A program made the translations under genes and the position numbers. Source: JAGOBX01 sp017999075 [NCBI: Candidatus Babelota bacterium] (GTDB lineage: Bacteria > JAGOBX01). From it: DNA of 6,339 bases. The stretch is from contig JAGOBX010000218.1 in assembly GCA_017999075.1 (NCBI GenBank), forward strand, positions 1 through 6,339. Direction: 5' to 3'. Below, piece by piece: positions 1-6,339 of the stretch (position 1 is the stretch's first letter; every line of letters starts with the position of its first letter). Below the pieces are notes generated by a model. It was given only the letters and a program-made list of their open reading frames with translations, made no database searches and was not told where the DNA came from.

Positions 1-576
1 TGGAGTAAAAAAGAAATTTATCCATATATCAGCGCTAACCCCAAACTTATACGTCCTGCAAATTTTTCAGAAGGAGTCCCGGGTTTCGGTTATTCTGTAA
101 TAGAAAAAAATAATATTATGATTGCGGTAATTAATCTTATAGGAAAAGTATTTATTCCTGATTCACATTGCCCGTTTAGAAAATTTGATGAAATATATTT
201 GAAAATAAAAAGTCAGGTTAAAATAGTTTTAGTTGATTTTCACGGAGAAGCAACTTCTGAAAAAAGTGCATTTGCATATTATACTTCAGGCAGAGCGAGT
301 GCTGTTATAGGAACTCATACGCATGTCCAAACCAATGATTTTAGAATTTTTAATGATTTTACAGCATTTGTAACTGATGCTGGAATGACAGGACCATATG
401 ATAATTCTATTATAGGGGTTGATAAAAATCTTATTTTGAAAAAATTTTTAACTGGAATGCCTGTAAAGTTTGAACCTGCTAAATGTTCAAAAATACAATT
501 GAATTCGGTTATAATTACATTTAATGCTGAAACTGGCGCGGCATTAAAAATAGAACCTTATAATTTGATTGACTGA
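1..576 (+). CDS. ymdB: YmdB-family metallophosphoesterase (2',3'-cyclic nucleotide 2'-phosphodiesterase), 5' end cut by window
   Basis: The reading frame is open from base 1 to the TGA at 574-576, so 191 residues are visible. The first ATG in the window (118) is internal, because residues before it (WSKKEI, then LIRPANF.EG.PG) match the family. In Bacillus subtilis YmdB (264 aa) the equivalent Trp follows the metal-binding NHT motif at about residue 69, so about 69 residues lie outside the window. Visible metal ligands are the His of VDFHGEATSEK (residue 81 here, equivalent to H150) and the two His of GTHTHVQT (106 and 108, equivalent to H175 and H177). The signature VTDAGMTGPYD is also present. 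Known members are cytosolic di-metal phosphodiesterases that hydrolyse 2',3'-cyclic nucleotides; in Bacillus YmdB affects biofilm and motility decisions. The N-terminal ligands (Asp, Glu, Asn, NH) cannot be checked here. The gene precedes folD on the same strand by 29 bp and could be co-transcribed with it. The family call is secure; the in vivo substrate is inferred. Confidence 0.93.
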   Translation, partial: WSKKEIYPYISANPKLIRPANFSEGVPGFGYSVIEKNNIMIAVINLIGKVFIPDSHCPFRKFDEIYLKIKSQVKIVLVDFHGEATSEKSAFAYYTSGRASAVIGTHTHVQTNDFRIFNDFTAFVTDAGMTGPYDNSIIGVDKNLILKKFLTGMPVKFEPAKCSKIQLNSVIITFNAETGAALKIEPYNLID

Positions 577-597
577 ACACAAAAAATTTTATAAAAT
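569..597 (+). promoter_or_regulatory. Candidate sigma-70-type promoter for folD, nearly leaderless
   Basis: TTGACT (569-574) and TAAAAT (592-597) each match the -35/-10 consensus at 5 of 6 positions and are separated by 17 bp. The predicted transcription start would fall at about 603-606, on or next to the folD ATG at 606, giving a leaderless or nearly leaderless message. That fits the absence of any purine-rich ribosome-binding site. The -35 box overlaps the ymdB stop codon. In DNA this AT-rich such matches arise by chance, and folD could equally be transcribed from upstream of ymdB. Confidence 0.3.
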
Positions 598-605
598 AAT
601 AATTT

Positions 606-1499
606 ATGAATGCTAAATTGTTAGACGGCATAGAAGCCGGCAAAGTTATTGAAAAGGAATTGTCTGAAAAAATCATATATTTAAAACAGAAAAAAATTAT
701 TCCGTCTCTTGCTGTTATATTGGTAGGTGCAGACAAACCATCACATACTTATGTTCAATTGAAACATAAAAAATGTCAGGAACTCGGGATATCTTCTAAA
801 GTATATAAATTTGAAGAAAATATAGGTGAAAAAAATATTATTGATCTAATAAATGAGTTGAACAATGATGATAATATCCATGGAATACTTGTTCAATTGC
901 CCCTTCCGAAAAATTATAATCAGAATAATATAATTGATTCTATATTTCCTGAAAAAGATGTTGACGGTTTTCATCCATTAAATATAGGTAAGCTTGCTAT
1001 AGGAAAACCCGATTTTATTTCCTGCACTCCTTATGGAGTTATAAAACTTCTTGAATATTATAATATTCCGGTAAAAGGAAAAAATGCAGTTATAATCGGG
1101 TGTAGTAATGTGGTAGGGAAACCAATGGGATTGCTTCTTCAGATTTGCGAAATTGCTACATGTACAATTTGCCACCTCCACACAAAGAATATTAAAGAGC
1201 ATACTTTAAATGCGGATTTGATTATATCAGCTGCCGGTTCTCCCAACTTGATAAAAAGCGATATGGTAAAAAAAAATTGCGTGGTTATTGATGTTGGTTT
1301 TAATGTCTCGGAAATTGTTGATTCAAATGGAGGAATAATTAGAAAAATTAATGGCGATGTTGATTTTGAAAATGTAAAAAATATTGCTTCTTATATAACT
1401 CCTGTACCTGGCGGAGTCGGGCCTATGACTATAACAATGCTTATGTATAATACTGTAAAATCCTGTTTTTTAAAGCATAATCTGATGAATTTTTCTTAA
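606..1499 (+). CDS. folD: Bifunctional methylenetetrahydrofolate dehydrogenase / methenyltetrahydrofolate cyclohydrolase FolD
   Basis: This 297-residue cytosolic enzyme interconverts 5,10-methylene-THF, 5,10-methenyl-THF and 10-formyl-THF, supplying one-carbon units for purines and formyl-Met. Length is normal (family about 280-300). The N-terminal catalytic domain has Y49 and K53 in TYVQLKHK (the Y-x3-K active-site pair), VQLPLP at 96-101 and DVDGFHP at 118-124, whose D120 is the folate-contacting Asp. The Rossmann part has SCTPYGV near 139-145, GCSNVVGKPMG at 165-175, AAGSPNLI near 209-216 and the C-terminal signature TPVPGGVGPMT at 265-275. Two cofactor-pocket positions are unusual: the usual Arg of GRSxxVG is C166, and the residue after the His of CHxxT is L191. 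The ATG at 606 is the natural start, since MNAKLLDG aligns with family N-termini. No Shine-Dalgarno precedes it; a promoter-like pair does. The stop codon faces that of dnaE across 7 bp. Function is secure; NAD versus NADP preference is open. Confidence 0.97.
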   Translation: MNAKLLDGIEAGKVIEKELSEKIIYLKQKKIIPSLAVILVGADKPSHTYVQLKHKKCQELGISSKVYKFEENIGEKNIIDLINELNNDDNIHGILVQLPLPKNYNQNNIIDSIFPEKDVDGFHPLNIGKLAIGKPDFISCTPYGVIKLLEYYNIPVKGKNAVIIGCSNVVGKPMGLLLQICEIATCTICHLHTKNIKEHTLNADLIISAAGSPNLIKSDMVKKNCVVIDVGFNVSEIVDSNGGIIRKINGDVDFENVKNIASYITPVPGGVGPMTITMLMYNTVKSCFLKHNLMNFS

Positions 1500-1517
1500 T
1501 AATTTTTTAGTTATTAA
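1496..1517. repeat. AT-only inverted repeat spanning both convergent stop codons
   Basis: TTAATAA at 1496-1502 is the exact reverse complement of TTATTAA at 1511-1517, with an 8-nt spacer (1503-1510) containing six T. The left arm contains the folD TAA (1497-1499). The dnaE TAA on the other strand occupies 1507-1509 in the spacer. It is the only structure in the 7-bp gap between the two genes and could act as a weak two-way transcription end point. Because the 7-bp stem has no G:C pair and no clean T-tract follows on either side, a classic intrinsic terminator is doubtful. The repeat itself is seen directly; its function is inferred. Confidence 0.3.
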
Positions 1518-4500
1518 ATTCTATTTTAATATTTCCCTGGCCGACTATTGTTTCGAGATTTGATATAAAATTGTAATTTATTCTAAGCTGATTCGCTTCT
1601 GGTTTGATAACAGCATAATTGTTTTCTTCAATTTTCAGAGAAACAAATATTTTTGTGTTTCCTTTAGGCATAGAAACAAGAATATTATTAATACTTTCTA
1701 TTATTCTATCGTCAGGAGCAGCCCAATTTATTAAAACATTTATTTTTGAAATAATATCTCCGAAACCTGTATCTGCAGGAAATATTTTTTGTACTGTGAA
1801 TTTGCTTGAATACTGTTTATCCAATCTGCCATAAACATATACGATATTATTATCAAAAATTAAATCTCTGAATTTATCGTAAACGCTTGAAAAAATTATT
1901 GCCTCGACAGAACCTGCAAGCGTATCTAAAAAACATGTTACCATAGTCTGGTTTTTTTTATCAAGTTTGCGTTTTATTACTGCAAAAACGCCGGCTATGT
2001 AAAATTCGGAACCATCTGGAATATCTTCAATATTATTCAAATCATACTTGCTTATAAATTTTATTTCATCGGAAAATCTGCTTAATGGATGTTCTGAAAG
2101 ATAAAAACCGAGTGCTTCGCGTTCAAACATAAGTTTTTCTATATGAGGAAACTCGTCAAGTTTCGGATAAGAAAATGCCACATATTCGTTATTTTCTCCG
2201 GATAAATCGAATAATGAATCCATATTTTTAACAGATTCGTTTAATGCAGTTCCCGTTATTTTAGGCAAAGCTGAAATTAATGACGCTCTTGTTAATTTTA
2301 AATAATCGAATGCTCCGGCATAAACAAGGTATTCTATGCTGTTTTTTTTCAGTTTATGAATGTTGATTCTTACGCAGAAATCATAAAGGTCCTTAAAAAA
2401 ACCGTTATTATTGCGTTCTGTCTGAACTTCTAAGATAGATGAAACTCCTACATTTTTTATTGCGCCCAGACCAAATCTTATTTTACCGTTTTCAATTGAA
2501 AAATATGCTGAGCTGTAATTTATATCAGGAGGTAAAATTTTAATTCCATTGCGTAAAGCATCGTCTATTATTTCAGGAAACCTTGCGTTGTTCATGTCTA
2601 TTTCATTATTAAGCAGAGCTATATAAAATTCAAGGGGAAAATGGGTTTTTAAATAAGCAGTCCTGAAAGATAATAATGCGTAAGCCGCGCTGTGAGATTT
2701 ATTGAATCCGTATTGCGCAAATTTTTCTATTAGATAAAAAATATTTTCTGCTTCAGTTTTTGTTAATTTTGAATTTGATACGCATCCTTCCACAAAAGGA
2801 ATTTTTTCGGCTTCCATTATAACTGGGTTTTTTTTGCCCATAGCTTTTCTTAAATAATCTGCTTTTCCAAGAGAATACCCTGATAAAACATTTGCGATGA
2901 GCATAACCTGTTCCTGATATATTATAACCCCGTATGTTTCTTTTAATATTTTTTCAAGAGCAGGATGAGGATATTCTATTTGTTCTATTCCATGTTTTCT
3001 GTTTATGAAAGAATCTACCATTCCGCTTTTTAAAACACCAGGCCTATATAAAGCAAGAAGAGCTATTATGTCAGTAAACTTGTCAGGCTGAAGTTTAACC
3101 ATTACAGAACGTATTCCTTTACTTTCAAGCTGAAACACTCCTATAGTGTTGCCTGATTTTAATAGAGTGTAAGAATTTTCATCATTGAGAGAAATTATTG
3201 AGAAATCAGGGCGTTTGTCTTCTGGGATTAAATCAAGAGTATCTTGGATGACAGTAAGCGTTTTCAATCCGAGAAAATCCATTTTTATCAGACCTAGTTT
3301 TTCTATGCCTTTCATATCGAATTGAGTGGTTACCGCATTATTGGTTGTATCAAAATATAAAGGTAAATATTCTACAAGAGGTTTGTCGCTTATTACTACG
3401 CCGGCAGCGTGAGTACTTACATTTTTGGGAACCCCTTCTATAGCATTTGCAGATTCAAACCATTTTTTATACTCGGGTTTTTCTACTACAAGATTTTGAA
3501 GTTCTGGAAGACTTGCTACTATTTCATTTATAGATAATTGAGATATTTCAGGGAAAAGCTTTAAAACTTTACTGACTTCAGAATAAGCCATTCCCATAAC
3601 TCTTCCTACATCTCTAAGAGCATTCCTCGTTTTCAGCGTTCCGAAAGTTATTATTTGAGAAACATTATCTTTTCCGTATTTTGATATAACGTAATCTATT
3701 ACTTCGTTTCTTCTTCTGAAACAGAAATCAATATCAATGTCCGGCATTGAAATTCTTTCAGTATTGAGAAACCGCTCGAAAATCAAATCATATTCAAGAG
3801 GGTTAATTTCGGTTATACCGGTAAGATATGCGACAAGACATCCTGCAGCGCTGCCTCTTCCCGGGCCTACAGGAATATTTTTGTGTTTTGCAAAATAAAT
3901 AAAATCGCGCACTATAAGAAAATAAGAAGAGTATCCCATTTTTTTTATGACAGACAATTCATAATTCATTCTGTCAATAATTTCAAGGGAAGGAGAGTCG
4001 CCAAATTTTTTTTTAAGCCCTTCCCCACACAACTCAGTTAAATACTTATGCGTGGATTGATATTCTTTAGGAATATCAAATACCGGAAAATGATATTTGT
4101 CTGAATTTAAATCAAGAAGAACATTGCATTGCTGACTTATTTTAATAGTGTTTTCAACTGCTTCCGGATAATCAGAAAATAAAGATTTCATCTCGTCGGC
4201 ATTTTTTACATAAAGTTCGGATCCTCCATATTTCATTCTTTCTTCGTCTGTTAAATTGTGGCCTGTTTGAATACATAATAAAATATCATGATATTCGCTG
4301 TCGTCTCGATTAATATAATGTGCGTCGTTGGTTGCTACAAGCGGTATTTTGAATTTTTTTGAATACTCGGAAAAAGCTTTTATTATTGTTTCTTCCTGAG
4401 GAAGATTGTGACGCTGTATTTCGAAAAAAAAATTATCTTTTCCGAATATAGAGATATATTCTTCTATGCGTTTTTCTGCAGTTTCAAAATCGCCGTTTAT

Positions 4501-4938
4501 TATATGTTGCTGAATTTCGCCTTTTGCGCATGCAGTAAGACATATAAGATCTGAAGAATATGCAGATAATAATTTTTTATCAACTCTTGGTTTATAGTAA
4601 AATCCTTCAATGTAGGCGGTTGAAACCAATTTAATCAAATTTTTATATCCGTTATAATTTTTTGCAAGAAGTACGCAATGATAATTTTTAGAATTTTTTG
4701 TTTTATCTGTTCTGTCTCCTGATGCAACATAAATTTCACATCCTATGATTGGCTTGATTCCGTTTTTTGAACATTCTGAATAAAAATCAAGAACGCCGAA
4801 CATACATCCGTGATCTGTAATAGCTACTGCCGGCATACCGTATAATTTACATTTTGACACAAGTTCTTTTATACGGCAGAACCCGTCAAGAAGACTGTAT
4901 TCAGTATGTGTGTGTAAGTGAACAAAATTATTGTTCAT
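1507..4938 (-). CDS. dnaE: DNA polymerase III alpha subunit, DnaE type with PHP domain
   Basis: This is the catalytic subunit of the chromosomal replicase, 1143 residues from the ATG at 4938 (E. coli DnaE is 1160). An N-terminal PHP domain (about 1-210) has HLH at 7-9, D18, DHG at 42-44, GCE at 66-68, H87, C137 and NDAHY at 204-208, so all canonical metal ligands seem present. The palm/fingers region has GPGRGSAAG (358-366), PDIDIDF (399-405) and KMDFLGL around D554. By spacing D400, D402 and D554 match the E. coli catalytic Asp 401, 403 and 555. YQEQVM (674-679) and NKSHSAAYALLSF (746-758) follow, then a helix-hairpin-helix region (roughly 790-870), a clamp-motif equivalent at 905-910 and an OB fold (about 975-1055). 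The start overlaps the upstream EAL gene by 11 bp, suggesting translational coupling. I chose the ATG because it puts six residues before HLH, as in relatives. A TTG at 4959 with AGGA 5 nt upstream would add seven residues (MKICEPP). There is no frameshift. Confidence 0.97.
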   Translation of the reverse strand: MNNNFVHLHTHTEYSLLDGFCRIKELVSKCKLYGMPAVAITDHGCMFGVLDFYSECSKNGIKPIIGCEIYVASGDRTDKTKNSKNYHCVLLAKNYNGYKNLIKLVSTAYIEGFYYKPRVDKKLLSAYSSDLICLTACAKGEIQQHIINGDFETAEKRIEEYISIFGKDNFFFEIQRHNLPQEETIIKAFSEYSKKFKIPLVATNDAHYINRDDSEYHDILLCIQTGHNLTDEERMKYGGSELYVKNADEMKSLFSDYPEAVENTIKISQQCNVLLDLNSDKYHFPVFDIPKEYQSTHKYLTELCGEGLKKKFGDSPSLEIIDRMNYELSVIKKMGYSSYFLIVRDFIYFAKHKNIPVGPGRGSAAGCLVAYLTGITEINPLEYDLIFERFLNTERISMPDIDIDFCFRRRNEVIDYVISKYGKDNVSQIITFGTLKTRNALRDVGRVMGMAYSEVSKVLKLFPEISQLSINEIVASLPELQNLVVEKPEYKKWFESANAIEGVPKNVSTHAAGVVISDKPLVEYLPLYFDTTNNAVTTQFDMKGIEKLGLIKMDFLGLKTLTVIQDTLDLIPEDKRPDFSIISLNDENSYTLLKSGNTIGVFQLESKGIRSVMVKLQPDKFTDIIALLALYRPGVLKSGMVDSFINRKHGIEQIEYPHPALEKILKETYGVIIYQEQVMLIANVLSGYSLGKADYLRKAMGKKNPVIMEAEKIPFVEGCVSNSKLTKTEAENIFYLIEKFAQYGFNKSHSAAYALLSFRTAYLKTHFPLEFYIALLNNEIDMNNARFPEIIDDALRNGIKILPPDINYSSAYFSIENGKIRFGLGAIKNVGVSSILEVQTERNNNGFFKDLYDFCVRINIHKLKKNSIEYLVYAGAFDYLKLTRASLISALPKITGTALNESVKNMDSLFDLSGENNEYVAFSYPKLDEFPHIEKLMFEREALGFYLSEHPLSRFSDEIKFISKYDLNNIEDIPDGSEFYIAGVFAVIKRKLDKKNQTMVTCFLDTLAGSVEAIIFSSVYDKFRDLIFDNNIVYVYGRLDKQYSSKFTVQKIFPADTGFGDIISKINVLINWAAPDDRIIESINNILVSMPKGNTKIFVSLKIEENNYAVIKPEANQLRINYNFISNLETIVGQGNIKIEFNN

Positions 4939-6244
4939 CGGAGGTTCGCAGATTTTCAAGTAATTCCTGCTTTCCTTCGGAAAAATAGAATCCCTGCCCT
5001 AACAGTATTCCTATTTTTTTTATTTCATTAAGTTCGGCAGGAGTTTCAATCCCTTCGGCAAGGACTTTAATATTATGTTGGCTTGCAAATTTGACAAGTG
5101 CTTTAACTATATCGCTGCGCGGATTGTTTTCATTAATATTTTTTACTAAAGAAATGTCGAGTTTGATTATATCTGGCTTTAATTCTGCAATATAAAACAA
5201 GCTCGCATAACCGCTTCCTGCATCATCGATTGCTACTGTGAATTTGCAGTTTTTGAATAGCTGAAGCTGTTCTTTGAATTTTTGTAAATCGGTTATGTTT
5301 GTGCGTTCTGTTATTTCAAGTATTATTTTAGAAAAATCAATATTATCCGGATTCATTTCAGCGTATTTTCTGAATTCAGGATCAGAAAATGTTTTGGGTT
5401 CGACATTCAAAGACAAAAATTTCATACCATGATTTTTATCGCTGAAAAATAAAGCCAGCGCTTTTTTTCTTACAATACGTTCAAGTTCCCATATTTTATT
5501 TGTTTGATATGCCATGTTAAACAATATTACCGGTTTATTCAGCATAGAATTTTGAGGACCGCGGGCAAGTGCCTCATATCCGATTATTTTGTGTTTTTCA
5601 AGATCAACTATAGGCTGAAAAATCACATTTATGTTTTCGGCCGCAATTATTTCTTTGAATTCAGACTGCAATGACAATGAAACCTGAGATTCTTTGTCGT
5701 AAGCCATCATCATGGCATTTTTCAGATTGGTATACACTGTCCTCTCAAATTTTATTTCGCGGTTTAAATCAATTATAGAATATCCCAGATAAAAATCAAA
5801 TTGATATTCAAGTCCGCGTGAAATAATTTTATTTTTATTTGATTTTAGATATTTTTCTATCCTGTTTTTTATTTCATTTACATCGGAAATTCTTATTTTT
5901 TCCTGGTATCTCGGAGGTGATAAAAATATTATAAAATCATCATCCCACATACGGGTAATCGAAATTATATCATTGTTTCTGATAATCGTCCCTTTCATGT
6001 TTTTTAATAGTTCGGACGTTTTTAAAAGCAAATTATCAAAAACTTTTTCTCCGTAATTTATTTCTATTTCATTGAATTTTGCAACATTTATATAAACCAA
6101 TCCGAAATTAGGAGAATTTTTAAATAATGTTTTTGTTTCATCCAAAATAGAATTAAGAAGAGGAAGTTTAGTTAATTTATCAATGCCTTTGTCAAGGTAA
6201 GAATAATATGAATTTGGAGATGTTTCAATTAGCTGTTCATTCAT
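4928..6244 (-). CDS. Cyclic-di-GMP phosphodiesterase: degenerate GGDEF plus intact EAL domain
   Basis: This 438-residue protein has no signal peptide, membrane segment or recognisable sensor domain, so it is probably cytosolic. Residues about 20-190 have the GGDEF fold, starting at DKLTKLP (22-28), but the signature is WDDDF (100-104), the metal-binding Asp is N53, and the substrate Asn-Asp pair is E61-I62; cyclase activity should be absent. Residues about 200-430 form an EAL domain with EALAR (224-228), N280 in SLNVEP, LEITE with E310 and E313, DDAGSGYASL starting at D340-D341, K361, AEGIE with E397, and Q417. Spacings from D340 to K, E and Q (21, 57, 77) match active enzymes such as RocR. 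The expected reaction is hydrolysis of c-di-GMP to pGpG. The ATG at 6244 is the only usable start: no ATG, GTG or TTG lies between it and the in-frame TAA at 6322-6320. It is the first gene of a pair with dnaE, which it overlaps by 11 bp. Confidence 0.92.
   Translation of the reverse strand: MNEQLIETSPNSYYSYLDKGIDKLTKLPLLNSILDETKTLFKNSPNFGLVYINVAKFNEIEINYGEKVFDNLLLKTSELLKNMKGTIIRNNDIISITRMWDDDFIIFLSPPRYQEKIRISDVNEIKNRIEKYLKSNKNKIISRGLEYQFDFYLGYSIIDLNREIKFERTVYTNLKNAMMMAYDKESQVSLSLQSEFKEIIAAENINVIFQPIVDLEKHKIIGYEALARGPQNSMLNKPVILFNMAYQTNKIWELERIVRKKALALFFSDKNHGMKFLSLNVEPKTFSDPEFRKYAEMNPDNIDFSKIILEITERTNITDLQKFKEQLQLFKNCKFTVAIDDAGSGYASLFYIAELKPDIIKLDISLVKNINENNPRSDIVKALVKFASQHNIKVLAEGIETPAELNEIKKIGILLGQGFYFSEGKQELLENLRTSDEQ
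4965..4968 (-). promoter_or_regulatory. Possible Shine-Dalgarno (AGGA) for an alternative TTG start of dnaE
   Basis: On the minus strand AGGA at 4968-4965 sits 5 nt before a TTG codon (4959-4957) that is in frame with dnaE. The conventional ATG at 4938 has only AACCTCCG directly upstream, with no purine-rich site. The AGGA may therefore either start a DnaE form seven residues longer or be chance sequence within the EAL gene, with the ATG served by ribosomes terminating on the overlapping stop at 4930-4928. Homology favours the ATG. Confidence 0.25.
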
Positions 6245-6339
6245 CTTATTCGAATATTGGATTATCCGTTTATTAAGATATATATTGATTTTATTTATTA
6301 GCTCATTTGAATGAAATGGTTATAAAAGATAATCATCAG
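6245..6339 (-). other. AT-rich upstream region of the EAL gene
   Basis: This non-coding leader of the EAL-dnaE pair contains an in-frame stop (TAA at 6322-6320) and no alternative start codon. No purine-rich ribosome-binding site precedes the ATG. Several TATA-like hexamers are present, but I found none paired with a convincing -35 box, so a promoter is expected here by position and not placed. A 12-nt near-palindrome (TCATT-2-AATGA) lies at 6303-6314. The neighbouring gene beyond 6339 is not visible. Confidence 0.4.

Noticed and set aside
118-120. ATG as the start of a short 152-residue ymdB-like gene
   Set aside because: Conserved family sequence continues upstream to base 1 in the same frame, so this Met is internal and the gene is cut only by the window edge.
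521-736. Minus-strand open frame across the ymdB-folD junction
   Set aside because: It is antisense to two well-supported genes, has no recognisable motif, and is explained by the AT-rich composition.
978-1202. Minus-strand open frame inside folD
   Set aside because: It is fully antisense to conserved FolD motifs and its translation resembles no family.
1619-1834. Plus-strand open frame inside the 3' part of dnaE
   Set aside because: It is antisense to the DnaE C-terminal region, with no domain and no ribosome-binding site.
6303-6314. Near-palindrome TCATT-2-AATGA as an operator upstream of the EAL gene
   Set aside because: Five-base AT-rich arms are expected by chance in this composition, and nothing ties the site to a regulator.
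1-6339. Mobile element, CRISPR array, tRNA/rRNA or novel defence system
   Set aside because: Coding sequence fills nearly the whole window with four recognisable core or signalling genes. I saw no direct-repeat arrays, transposase, integrase or structured RNA region.

Overview
This is a strongly AT-rich bacterial chromosome segment made of housekeeping and signalling genes. It has very little non-coding DNA and uses the standard genetic code. It holds four protein genes in two convergent pairs. I see no mobile element, RNA gene, CRISPR array or phage gene.

Plus strand, 1-1499: the 3' part of a ymdB-type metallophosphoesterase gene, cut by the window edge just after its NHT motif, followed after 29 bp by folD, a complete one-carbon/folate enzyme. 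Minus strand, 6244-1507: a cytosolic protein with a degenerate GGDEF domain and an apparently intact EAL domain (a predicted c-di-GMP phosphodiesterase). Its stop codon lies inside the start region of dnaE, the replicative DNA polymerase III alpha subunit. The folD and dnaE stop codons face each other across only 7 bp, inside a short AT-only inverted repeat. The first 95 bp upstream of the EAL gene (6245-6339) are non-coding and probably carry its promoter.

How the genes relate: FolD supplies one-carbon units for purine and thymidylate synthesis, and DnaE consumes the nucleotides in replication. YmdB-like and EAL proteins both hydrolyse cyclic (di)nucleotide phosphodiester bonds. The tight coupling of the EAL gene to dnaE is the most unusual arrangement here. 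A physiological link between c-di-GMP turnover and replication would be inference only.

Taxonomy: low G+C, a DnaE-type replicase with a complete PHP metal site, a YmdB family member, and start codons mostly without a Shine-Dalgarno sequence. A non-Firmicute AT-rich lineage such as Elusimicrobiota/Endomicrobia is my guess, held with low confidence. Overall this looks like an ordinary core-genome region. The findings are residue-level and arrangement-level oddities, not a new system.
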